Shown piece after piece: positions 13,844 through 21,325 of a stretch of 23,226 nt of DNA. The DNA comes from a virus. Every line of letters starts with the position of its first letter. Within the stretch, counting starts at the first letter, position 1. The notes beneath the pieces were generated by a model. It saw only the letters and a program-made list of their open reading frames with translations. It was not told the origin of the DNA and made no database searches. Where the stretch lies: positions 1-23,226 of the IMG/VR virus record IMGVR_UViG_3300044293_000648; one strand, given 5' to 3'. The position numbers were made by a program, and so were the translations under genes.

Positions 13844-16729
13844 ATGGCCCGCCCGAAGAAGCTCAAGCCCGACGCCAAAACCGCCCCCCTTGGCACCGAG
13901 GTGGAAACCCTTGTCCATCCGGCCGATGTCGCGCGGCGAAACATCCCGACCGCGGAGACCGCGGCGCTGATGGTGGAGGAGGAAGCGCGGGCGGAACCGA
14001 AGCTCTATCCCCGCAATCCCGACCTCGACCCGCAACTGGTCTGGCGCGGGAAGGACGCGCAGGACAGTGCGCCGCTGCGCGTCGAGACGGTTCCCATCTA
14101 CATCCAGGAGAAGTTGTATCCCGAGGCGCTGATCCGCGACCTGCAACGCGTCTCGGCGAAGGAAGCGGCACCGCAGGCCGATCTGTTCGGCAGCTTCGAC
14201 CGCATCACGGATGAGGCGGCGCGGCTCGAATTCTACCAGCACGCCGAGAACTGGTCGAACCGGATGATCCTGGGCGATTCTTTGCTTGTCATGAACAGCC
14301 TGGCGGAGAAGGAAGGGCTGCGCGGCCAGGTGCAGATGATCTACCTGGACCCGCCCTACGGCATCCGCTTCGCGAGCAACTGGCAGCCGAGCACGCGCAG
14401 TCGCGATGTGAAAGAGGGCAAGGCCGACGGGATGTCGCGGGAGCCGGAGCAGATCAAGGCGTTCCGGGATACCTGGAAGGACGGCATCCACAGTTACCTG
14501 GCCTATCTGCGAGATCGTCTGGTGGTGGCGCGGGAACTGCTGACAGAGAGCGGCAGCGTTTTCGTGCAGATTGGCGACGAGAACGTTCATCTTGTCAGGG
14601 CCGTGATGGACGAGGTTTTCGGACAGTCCAACCTCGTTGCTCAGATCACGGTCGAAAAGACCAGCAGCCAGACGCAGGAGTATCTCTCTCCTGTCACCGA
14701 CTACGTGCTCTGGTTTTCCCGTGACAAGGCTCGCCTGAAATTTCGATCTGCGTATGTCGGTAAGCAGGGCTCTGCTGGGTTTGCTGAATACCGACGTGTT
14801 CAGGAAGCCACTCTCGCGAGGCGATCCATGTCGTCCGACGAGGTCAGCGGCAGCCGAGAGTTGCCCGATGGCAGCCGTCGCTATCGCCAGGACACCCTTA
14901 CCAGCCAAAGCCAGGGACGGGAGAAAGGGGAGGGCGCGGCCTCTTGGTTCCCAGTCGCGGTGTTCGGGACCGAGTTTCGTCCGAGCATGCAGAACCGTTG
15001 GAAAACAAACGAGACCGGGATGGCGCGCCTGATTGCCACGGCACGGGTCGAAGCGCGCGGCCAAAGTTTAGCCTATGTGCGCTTCCTGGAAGACTTCCCG
15101 CTGATGGATATCAACAACATTTGGCGCGACGTGAAATTCTCAAGCCGTCGTGAGGACAAGCTCTACGTGGTCCAGACGGCAGATATCATGGTGCAGCGCT
15201 GCATGCTCATGACCACTGATCCTGGCGACCTTGTCCTCGACCCCACATGCGGCTCCGGCACGACCGCCTTCGTGGCCGAGCAATGGGGCCGCCGCTGGAT
15301 CACCACCGACACCTCGCGCGTCGCCCTCGCCCTCGCGCGCACGCGCCTCATGGCCGGCCGCTTCCCTGCCTACCTGCTGCGCGACAGCCGTGAGGGCGCC
15401 GCGAAGGAAGGCGAGATCACCGGCCGGCCGCCCGAGGAAGGCCCCTTCCGCCACGACATCCGCCAGGGCCTGGTGCTGGAGCGCGTGCCGCATGTCACAC
15501 TGAAATCCATCGCCAACAACGCCGAGATCGATGTCATCCACGCCAACTGGGTGCCGAAGATCGAGGCCGCGCTCGCCGCCCTCAACACCGCCCTCGGGAC
15601 ACATCACGCCGAATGGCAGGTCCCTCGCACCCTGCCCGAAGACGCGAAGCCGGCGGCGCAGGAGGCGCATGCGGCCTTCTGGGCCGCCCGCCGCGCCCGG
15701 CAGGCGGAGATGGACGCCTCCATCGCCCGCAACGCCGAGACCGAGTTCCTGCACGACCGGCCCTACGCCAAGAAGAACGCCGTCCGCGTCACGGGTCCCT
15801 TCACCGTGGAAAGCCTCTCGCCCCACCGCGTCCTCCCCGCGGATGAGGAAGACCAGGCTGTGATGGAGGCGCTGGCGCAGGAAGCGGGCGAGCCCGTGCC
15901 CGAACGCCGCCCGCTTCGCACCCGGCCCGACAGTGGCGATGACTTCGTGACCGCCGTGCTGGACAACCTGCAGAAGGCCGGCGTGCAGAACACGAAGAAG
16001 GGTGAGCGCCTGACCTTCGCCACGCTGCGCGCCTGGCCTGGCGGCAGCCGAGTCTCGGCCGAGGGCGAATACGAGGAAGCGGGCGTGAAGAAGCGCGCCG
16101 CCATCGTCATCGGCCCCGAATACGGCACCGTCGGCCCGGACCTGGTGCGCGAGGCCGCGCGCGAATGTCGCGACTGGGCGGATGCCATGGTCGTCTGCGG
16201 CTTTGCCTTCGATCCGCAGGTAGGCGACAGCACCATGAATCTCGGCCGCCTGGTGGTGCTGAAGGCACGCATGAGCCAGGAGCTGCGCGCCGCCGAAGCC
16301 TACAAGGCCGGCGGCGGCAACCTGTTCGTGGTGTTCGGTGAGCCGGATATTGAGCTGGCGCGCGTCCCGCGCGACGCGCTCGACCAGGCCGACGGCGCGT
16401 ACGTCGTGCGCCTGAAGGGCGTGGACATCTTCGACCCCACCACGGGCGAGGTCCGCTCCTCCGGCCGGGTCGAGGATGACGTGGCCTGCTGGTTCGTGGA
16501 CACGGACTATGACGGCGACAGCTTCTTCGTCCGCCATGCCTACTTCCTCGGCGGCAAGGACCCCTTTGAGAAACTGAAGACCGCGCTGCGGGCCGAGGTG
16601 GACGAGGACGCCTGGGCCAGCCTCTACCGCACAGAAAGTCGCCCCTTCGCGAAGCCGAAGTCGGGCCGGATCGCGGTGAAGGTGATCAACCACTACGGCG
16701 ATGAGGCAATGAGGGTGTTCAAGATCTGA
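13844..16729 (+). CDS. Beta-class site-specific DNA methyltransferase (Mod of the Res-like system)
   Basis: A 961-aa adenine- or N4-cytosine-type methyltransferase. Motif IV DPPYG is at residues 169-173 and precedes motif I DPTCGSGTTAF at about 466-476, the beta-class order (IV, target-recognition domain, I). The C-terminal 480 residues are an extra region with beta-rich segments (RTRPDSGDDFVTAVLDNLQK, ATLRAWPGGSRVSAEGEYEE) typical of large type III-like Mod subunits. The ATG at 13844 has GGAAGA about 10 nt upstream and the family-like start MARPKKL. An in-frame ATG at 13796 would overlap the nuclease gene. The segment between about 14.62 and 15.23 kb has visibly less G/C at third positions than its flanks, suggesting a swapped recognition domain. 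Confidence 0.92.
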   Translation: MARPKKLKPDAKTAPLGTEVETLVHPADVARRNIPTAETAALMVEEEARAEPKLYPRNPDLDPQLVWRGKDAQDSAPLRVETVPIYIQEKLYPEALIRDLQRVSAKEAAPQADLFGSFDRITDEAARLEFYQHAENWSNRMILGDSLLVMNSLAEKEGLRGQVQMIYLDPPYGIRFASNWQPSTRSRDVKEGKADGMSREPEQIKAFRDTWKDGIHSYLAYLRDRLVVARELLTESGSVFVQIGDENVHLVRAVMDEVFGQSNLVAQITVEKTSSQTQEYLSPVTDYVLWFSRDKARLKFRSAYVGKQGSAGFAEYRRVQEATLARRSMSSDEVSGSRELPDGSRRYRQDTLTSQSQGREKGEGAASWFPVAVFGTEFRPSMQNRWKTNETGMARLIATARVEARGQSLAYVRFLEDFPLMDINNIWRDVKFSSRREDKLYVVQTADIMVQRCMLMTTDPGDLVLDPTCGSGTTAFVAEQWGRRWITTDTSRVALALARTRLMAGRFPAYLLRDSREGAAKEGEITGRPPEEGPFRHDIRQGLVLERVPHVTLKSIANNAEIDVIHANWVPKIEAALAALNTALGTHHAEWQVPRTLPEDAKPAAQEAHAAFWAARRARQAEMDASIARNAETEFLHDRPYAKKNAVRVTGPFTVESLSPHRVLPADEEDQAVMEALAQEAGEPVPERRPLRTRPDSGDDFVTAVLDNLQKAGVQNTKKGERLTFATLRAWPGGSRVSAEGEYEEAGVKKRAAIVIGPEYGTVGPDLVREAARECRDWADAMVVCGFAFDPQVGDSTMNLGRLVVLKARMSQELRAAEAYKAGGGNLFVVFGEPDIELARVPRDALDQADGAYVVRLKGVDIFDPTTGEVRSSGRVEDDVACWFVDTDYDGDSFFVRHAYFLGGKDPFEKLKTALRAEVDEDAWASLYRTESRPFAKPKSGRIAVKVINHYGDEAMRVFKI

Positions 16730-16802
16730 CGATGACGATCCTCGTGGCCCGCAGGTTCTCTGCCGGATTCGCCCCTGTATGGCTTGCTTCCGTCTGCGAA
16801 GG

Positions 16803-16819
16803 GCTGCCTGACCGGCAGC
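16803..16819. terminator. Hairpin after the methyltransferase gene
   Basis: A perfect 6-bp stem, GCTGCC with GGCAGC, encloses a 5-nt loop (TGACC), 74 nt beyond the methyltransferase stop and upstream of the toxin gene. There is no following T-run on either strand, so it is at best a weak or factor-dependent terminator. A TACAAT hexamer at 16852-16857 could be a -10 box for the toxin-antitoxin genes, but I see no good -35. Confidence 0.25.
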
Positions 16820-16947
16820 GCAGCGGGCGGGGCTCGCGCGGTCGGCGCTGTTACAATTCTTGCCATTGAGAGGTCACGAACGGTGCGCCTAGGCTCGCAA
16901 GCCGACACGCCGTCTGGCTCGGATGGCCCCCGGCCATGTTAAGTGGC

Positions 16948-17277
16948 ATGGAGGTCGCATTCCGGACCAAGACGCTGCGGAGTCTGTGCGAGAACGAGGA
17001 GCTTATGGAGGAGAGATTCGGTCCGGAGATAACCAAGGCGCTGATGCGGCGCTTGGCCGATCTGCGTGCATCGACCTCCCTCTCCGACCTAGTCCTTGGC
17101 GACCCCCGGGACGTTCCAGGGACCAATGGTCGGTCCAAGACGATTGAGATCGCGTCCGGCCACCGTCTGGTCATTCGCGCCAACCATGCGAAGAACCCCA
17201 CGTTGACTGACGGTACAACTGATTGGCGAAGGGTCAGCCACGTTCAGGTTATGTCGATCGAGGTACCCCATGCCTGA
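16948..17277 (+). CDS. HigB/RelE-like toxin (plasmid-maintenance killer family)
   Basis: A 109-aa protein with the RelE/HigB pattern: MEVAFRTKTLRSLCENEELM at the N-terminus, the helix ALMRRLADLRASTSLSDL (about 31-48), a strand HRLVIRANHAKNP in the middle and a C-terminal strand SHVQVMSIEVPHA. HigB-type toxins are ribosome-dependent mRNA endonucleases; activity here is inferred. I choose the ATG at 16948 over the in-frame ATG at 16936 because homologues begin with the ME-V-F strand, though ribosome-binding sites are weak for both. The stop overlaps the antitoxin start by 8 nt, the toxin-first order typical of hig loci. Confidence 0.8.
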   Translation: MEVAFRTKTLRSLCENEELMEERFGPEITKALMRRLADLRASTSLSDLVLGDPRDVPGTNGRSKTIEIASGHRLVIRANHAKNPTLTDGTTDWRRVSHVQVMSIEVPHA

Positions 17278-18382
17278 AGCTGGGACGTTTGAGCCGAACT
17301 GGGTCTCGCCACCTGGCGATACGATCGCGGAGTTGCTGGCCCATCGATCGCTATCTCTCGTCGATTTTGCCGAGCGCATCGGCACGCCGGTCGATACGGC
17401 CGACGAACTGGCACGGGGTCTTGTTCAAATAGATCGGCCGCTGGCGGAGCGCCTCGAGCGCGCCCTTGGTCCATCCGCAACGTTCTGGATCAACCGTGAG
17501 GCCCAGTACCGCGCCGACGTAGCCAGGCTGGGCTCTCGTGCGACTGCGGCCGCAGACAAGGCATGGGTGCAGGAGCTACCGACACGCGATATGGCTGCCT
17601 TCGGATGGATCCGCGCCACAGAGACGTTTGCTGAGAAGCTGGCGGAATGCCTCCGGTTCTTCGCGGTGCCGAACGTCGATGCCTGGCATCGGCAGTATGG
17701 CGGGGCGGCTGCAGTCGCGGCTTTTCGCATGTCATCGGCGTTCGCGTCGCGGCCGGGTGCGGTCAGCACTTGGCTCCGTTGGGCAGAGATTGTCAGCGGC
17801 CGCACCGAATGTCGCCCGTGGGCACCTGAGGAGTTCCGCGCCAAGCTGGACGAAATCAGGCGCATGACGTGGGTCAAGGATCCTGCGGTTTTCCTTCCGA
17901 AGCTGGGGAAAATCTGCGCTGATTGCGGCGTTGCCGTTGTTGTCGCCCGAACTCCAAGCGGTTGTCCCGCGAGCGGGGCAACCCGCTTCTTGACGCCTGA
18001 CAAGGCGTTGATGGTTCTGAGTTTTCGCTATCGGACCGACGACCAGTTTTGGTTCACCTTTTTTCATGAGGCCGGTCACCTGCTTCTGCACGGGAAGGAC
18101 GCGCTGTTCCTGGAGGACGGGAGCGACGTCACCTCACCGGAGGAGGCTGAAGCGAATGAGTTCGCCGCGCGGCTGCTGATCCCCGATGCGCTCCTGACAG
18201 AGTTCCGTGCGCTCCGCCCGTTGCCGAAGGACATCTTCGATTTTGCGCGGAGAGCGGAGGTTGCGCCAGGTATGATCGTGGGCCAGTTACAGCATCACAA
18301 TCGCTTGGGTAAGGATCGATTGAATTATCTAAAGAGGCGATACTCTTGGGATGCAATCTTCGCCGACAGCGCTAACCCCTAA
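17270..18382 (+). CDS. HigA-type HTH antitoxin fused to ImmA/IrrE metallo-endopeptidase
   Basis: A 370-aa two-domain protein. Residues 10-85 are a HigA-like helix-turn-helix (PPGDTIAELLAHRSLSLVDF, AERIGTPVDTADELARGLVQ, LGPSATFWINREAQYR). The C-terminal half carries HEAGH at 266-270 and the downstream helix EEAEANEFAARLLIP (291-305), an ImmA/IrrE zinc protease. Fusing antitoxin and protease suggests that toxin neutralisation or repressor stability is tied to proteolysis, which is an inference. The start ATG overlaps the toxin stop by 8 nt. The gene's tail overlaps the convergent pyrophosphorylase gene by 11 nt. Confidence 0.9.
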   Translation: MPEAGTFEPNWVSPPGDTIAELLAHRSLSLVDFAERIGTPVDTADELARGLVQIDRPLAERLERALGPSATFWINREAQYRADVARLGSRATAAADKAWVQELPTRDMAAFGWIRATETFAEKLAECLRFFAVPNVDAWHRQYGGAAAVAAFRMSSAFASRPGAVSTWLRWAEIVSGRTECRPWAPEEFRAKLDEIRRMTWVKDPAVFLPKLGKICADCGVAVVVARTPSGCPASGATRFLTPDKALMVLSFRYRTDDQFWFTFFHEAGHLLLHGKDALFLEDGSDVTSPEEAEANEFAARLLIPDALLTEFRALRPLPKDIFDFARRAEVAPGMIVGQLQHHNRLGKDRLNYLKRRYSWDAIFADSANP

Positions 18383-19316
18383 ATGAAATGAATTTGGCTG
18401 GGCTTTTTTGCCAATTACAAATGGCGTCCTCAAGCGTTTGCATACCCGCTTGCAGGTGATCGTCTAGGGTCAGCAAGCTCTTGTCGAGAATTTTCCCGCT
18501 GAGTGCGGAGTGTACATTACCGGTGAACAGCAGCCGAGCACCACGCAGTGGTCCAGTGGCCTCCCCTAGATAGGCTGATCCTGGGTCGATCGGCGCGATC
18601 CCAAGCTTACCCAGCATCGTGAGGTAATCGAACTTCGCCAGCCTGCCGAAACGGCGGACTGCATTCATTTGAACGTACAGGTGATTGAAGACTTCCTTCG
18701 GATTCTGTCCGACCAGCCTGTGGGCGTCTCGGATCAGGTCCTGGTGCGTGCGTGGTGGCCGAACCCACTGAACGTAGGAATCGAACACAGCCGCGGTTCC
18801 GGCTGCCGACGACGCCTTCAGGCTCTCATACTTCCGGTGATTGCTGAACCGGCGTGAGACGCCGTCACCACCCGAGAGGCGTCTCTCGTGAGCAGTTAAC
18901 CAAACACGGAATGCAGCCGGGTTCGCGCTAATCGTCTTCCAGTCCCACAATCCGGGTCCGCCTAGTTTGCCGTAGACGTCGCGGGCCAGGCGCCAGCCAT
19001 CTCGCGCATGCTTTCCAAAATGCGTGGCGATGAACGTCAGCCAATACGCCTCGTCGACCTCACCGCGCCGAAGCCGCAAAGCTGCGGCCCTCAACGGGTC
19101 AAATAGGTCAGAATGTGGATCCATCCGGCGCGGGTCGTGCAGATTGTCCCGAACCCAGTGGACAAATTCGATTCGGCGCAGGCTCTCGACGAGCTGCTCA
19201 ACAAGGCAGTCGAGGTGCCCCGGCGGGTGGATGCCCGGCAGTTGCTGCACTTGCGCGTCGATCCTCTGCAATTCTGCTGAAAGACGTAGACCGCGTTGAC
19301 GCTCCCCAGGCTTCAC
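18372..19316 (-). CDS. Alpha-glutamyl/putrescinyl-thymine pyrophosphorylase clade 3 protein
   Basis: A 314-aa protein I recognise as aGPT-Pplase clade 3. Distinctive segments are LVEQLVESLRRIEFVHWV (39-55), SDLFDPLRAAAL (69-80), DEAYWLTFIATHFGKHARDG (88-107), VYGKLGGPGLWDW (114-126), SNHRKYESLKA (158-168), FGRLAKFDYLTMLGKLGI (223-240) and the C-terminal GMQTLEDAICNWQKSPAKF. In hypermodified phages related proteins install amino acids or polyamines at the methyl group of thymine through a pyrophosphorylated intermediate. Clade 3 members are mostly bacterial and, as far as I know, untested. The start overlaps the stop of the synthase gene (ATGA), so the two are coupled. The tail overlaps the HigA-ImmA gene by 11 nt, convergently. 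Confidence 0.82.
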   Translation of the reverse strand: MKPGERQRGLRLSAELQRIDAQVQQLPGIHPPGHLDCLVEQLVESLRRIEFVHWVRDNLHDPRRMDPHSDLFDPLRAAALRLRRGEVDEAYWLTFIATHFGKHARDGWRLARDVYGKLGGPGLWDWKTISANPAAFRVWLTAHERRLSGGDGVSRRFSNHRKYESLKASSAAGTAAVFDSYVQWVRPPRTHQDLIRDAHRLVGQNPKEVFNHLYVQMNAVRRFGRLAKFDYLTMLGKLGIAPIDPGSAYLGEATGPLRGARLLFTGNVHSALSGKILDKSLLTLDDHLQAGMQTLEDAICNWQKSPAKFISFRG

Positions 19317-20368
19317 GGCGCTGCCACCAGCTTGTTGCTGCCTCCATCCATGATCCCTGGAAGGCCTTTCTGAGGTTCGTCCGAAGCTGCTGTTAGGGCC
19401 TGGGCCTTGCGACGAATGAATGAAGCGTAGGCGCCGCTATGCATTGCTTTCTGCTCCTCCACGATCCCGCGACGGTCCTTTGAATTGATCAAAGCGAAAA
19501 TGCGGAGAAGTCGCGCCAGGTCGACCCAGTAGGGATCAACACCATCTGCCTCAAGCGGGGACAGGCGCCCTTTCCTGATCGCCTCTTCGTTTGCTCGTAA
19601 CCAGTCAATAGAGGGCCATGGATCACCGATCGGCATAGCGGGCATTTCGGTTCGGTATTGCCAGCCCTCCGCCAGGAAATCGCGCGCCCTGCGTTCATCT
19701 TGATCATAGAGATGAAGGCTACCGACGGAGTGTGTGTAGGTTCCGAGCTCTAAACCCACGTCACGGGCCACGATTTCCTGCATGAATGTAAATGCGAATA
19801 CGTCGTGCGGCAGACCGATGTAGGCGTCGTTTGATCGCATATGAACAACCATATGCAACCTTCCTCCCCTTGGAAGGAACTGCATTGTGCAGGTACACGG
19901 CACATCTGAGGAATTTGTGAGTAGGTCAAGTTTGTCGTAAATTTGAATTACGGCTTGTCGAGTATCGGATTTTCCATTCGGATCAGCCAGTTTTCGTCGA
20001 ATCAATTGTATGACCGCATTCATCTGGCTTTTGTTGCCGGAGCCGAAAATGCGAGGTCCGTAACCACCGCTCGCAAGTCTTGCGCCTTTCTTTGCCCCCG
20101 AGAGGTCTCGGTATTTTTTTATGTAATACGTGATGTGGTCGAGAGAGTTGGATCCGGAGAGATACCATAAAGTTTCGCCAAGGCAGCTAAACAAGACTGC
20201 GCGATTCTCTGTTCGGCTGAAGCGAGCACGAGGGTTTCGGATTTTCAAAATCGCACCGATGATTTCGCGCGCCAGACCCTTTCCCGAGCTCGTGCGGGTC
20301 TTACTGCTCAATAGACGGGTGAATGCCTGACGAAGCGCGTCATCAAGCGTGTCGGCACTGATGAACAT
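19313..20368 (-). CDS. Thymidylate-synthase-like pyrimidine (hydroxy)methylase
   Basis: A 351-aa homologue of thymidylate synthase. The catalytic Cys is C158 in VPCTCTMQF. The phosphate and base region reads MRSNDAYIGLPHD (177-189), and HLYD (219-222) matches the C-terminal nucleotide-binding motif. ETLWYLSG (65-72) and GGYGPRIFG (101-109) match the folate-site and Tyr-Gly segments. Counting from the catalytic Cys, D189 falls exactly at E. coli Asn177, which selects uracil in dUMP synthases. Asp there is seen in dCMP hydroxymethylases and favours cytosine. The enzyme is therefore more likely to make a 5-methyl or hydroxymethyl cytidylate than dTMP. The segment is more A/T-rich than the flanking genes. 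A C-terminal extension (about 310-351) has no counterpart in the short synthases. Confidence 0.85.
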   Translation of the reverse strand: MFISADTLDDALRQAFTRLLSSKTRTSSGKGLAREIIGAILKIRNPRARFSRTENRAVLFSCLGETLWYLSGSNSLDHITYYIKKYRDLSGAKKGARLASGGYGPRIFGSGNKSQMNAVIQLIRRKLADPNGKSDTRQAVIQIYDKLDLLTNSSDVPCTCTMQFLPRGGRLHMVVHMRSNDAYIGLPHDVFAFTFMQEIVARDVGLELGTYTHSVGSLHLYDQDERRARDFLAEGWQYRTEMPAMPIGDPWPSIDWLRANEEAIRKGRLSPLEADGVDPYWVDLARLLRIFALINSKDRRGIVEEQKAMHSGAYASFIRRKAQALTAASDEPQKGLPGIMDGGSNKLVAAP

Positions 20369-20809
20369 TCGCTCAGATTCGCTAACCGCAAAGCGGGATC
20401 AACCTACCAGCGAATGCACTACTAACCAAGGTTTCGTTCCGGGTGTCTACCGCCCCAGGCAATGTCACGAGCGAACTCCAAGTGGGGAAGTGAGCCGGTG
20501 GATTCGCCTTCTCCCGGGCACCAAGCTTGTAGGTGACCAACGAACTTCGCGCTCCAGTGCCCTTTGCCAGGCGGTCGACTTGTTGAAGCAGACTGAGCTT
20601 GTCGTAGAAAAAATCCAGCAATCTCAATGATGTAAATCTTGAGGGTGAAATCGGGCTACCCCCGAGCTGCGGAGAATTTGGAGGCTGCGGAGAGCGATTT
20701 CCGCGGTCGTTGCGTTCTCCAACCCTCAAGCCAGCGCGACAAAACCCCAGGAAACCTGCGCCTCAGCGCGGTACCACGGTTAGGGGAGACTGGTTGTGAG
20801 GGAACCGAC
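20369..20809. other. Leader region upstream of the synthase operon, with a possible short ORF
   Basis: A 441-nt stretch between the synthase gene and the tRNA gene. A minus-strand frame ending at 20382, only 13 nt before the synthase start, stays open for about 115 codons; its last 80 residues include LLDFFYDKLSLLQQVDRLAK. It has no ATG, no good ribosome-binding site and no family I recognise, so I do not call it a gene. The stretch should hold the operon promoter, but I found no clear -35/-10. It contains a duplicated GCTGCGGAGA (listed separately). A 9-bp inverted repeat, CTTGAGGGT at 20638-20646 and ACCCTCAAG at 20722-20730, is also present. Confidence 0.4.
20666..20693. repeat. Direct repeat GCTGCGGAGA, period 18 bp
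   Basis: Two identical 10-mers, GCTGCGGAGA, start at 20666 and 20684. They lie between the tRNA-Gly gene and the synthase operon, about 300 nt upstream of the synthase ATG. The spacing of nearly two helical turns is compatible with binding of a dimeric regulator. Two copies are too few to be conclusive. Confidence 0.5.
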
Positions 20810-20884
20810 TGGAGCGGGCGAAGGGATTCGAACCCTCGACCCCAACCTTGGCAAGGTTGTGCTCTACCCCTGAGCTACGCCCGC
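20810..20884 (-). tRNA. tRNA-Gly (anticodon GCC), CCA encoded
   Basis: On the minus strand the gene reads from 20884. The acceptor arm GCGGGCG pairs with CGCCCGC at the 3' end. The anticodon stem-loop ACCTTGCCAAGGT presents GCC, which reads glycine codons GGC and GGT. The T-loop GGTTCGAATCC is present, the discriminator is T, and CCA is encoded at 20812-20810. The 3' end points toward the accessory region, the usual orientation for a tRNA gene used as an attachment site. Confidence 0.96.
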
Positions 20885-20894
20885 GTCACCACGC

Positions 20895-20922
20895 TCAATA
20901 TCATCGTGTTCCCAGAATGCAA
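20895..20922 (-). promoter_or_regulatory. Probable tRNA-Gly promoter
   Basis: On the minus strand TTGCAT (20922-20917) and TATTGA (20900-20895) are separated by 16 nt. The -10 ends 10 nt before the tRNA 5' end. Both hexamers are close to the alphaproteobacterial housekeeping consensus. Confidence 0.5.
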
Positions 20923-21325
20923 GCAGGCCTCCTCCACAAAGCGATCGCCGTCCGGCAATCGCGGCGGCCGGGCATGGTGGGCACCCTATGCGCAGAGTCC
21001 GAACCGATGCGGCGCGCAAGCGCGGCCACAGAAGGGGGCGTCGGCGGCGAGGTGGCACTCGTACCCCTTCACATGCGTCTCGGGCAGCCCCGCTCAACCT
21101 GGTCGGGCGAGGGTGAGTCGCGCTCCACTGCCCATGTCGAAGCGCTTCGGGCGCCTCGCCTCGAAGCGGTGCCTCCGGCCCGCCGCCCCATCATCAGGCC
21201 CAGCACCCGGCGCCACTGTCGGCTCCGGCGGCGGCGGGTGCCGGCCATGATCATCTTGCCCACGGCCCTCGTCGCCATTATGGCCGCCTGGGGTGCCGAT
21301 CGGCTCAGGCGTCCGGGAGCCTCAT
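20923..21325. other. Intergenic region, no gene identified
   Basis: About 400 nt between the tRNA promoter and the decarboxylase-family gene. Several open frames cross it, but they are Arg/Pro-rich in a way typical of GC-rich noncoding DNA. The minus strand near 20986-21110 encodes a Cys/His-rich stretch without a start codon, which I treat as noise. I see no RNA gene, repeat or clear promoter. Confidence 0.5.

Noticed and set aside
13778-15064. Long minus-strand frame of 428 codons opposite the methyltransferase
   Set aside because: Shadow of the methyltransferase coding strand in GC-rich DNA; the plus-strand protein has all the motifs.
20382-20729. Possible third gene of the modification operon
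   Set aside because: No ATG, weak ribosome-binding site and no recognised family; kept only as a note on the leader region.
20986-21110. Minus-strand Cys/His-rich stretch (YECHLAADAPFCGRAC, then HRFGLCA) ending at 20986
   Set aside because: No start codon in frame and the reading frame upstream is not protein-like; treated as chance, though a frameshifted zinc-binding gene cannot be fully excluded.
20639-21250. Open frame whose protein contains SGRRDSNPRPQPWQGCALPLSY
   Set aside because: This is translation of the tRNA-Gly gene read antisense, a well-known false gene signature.
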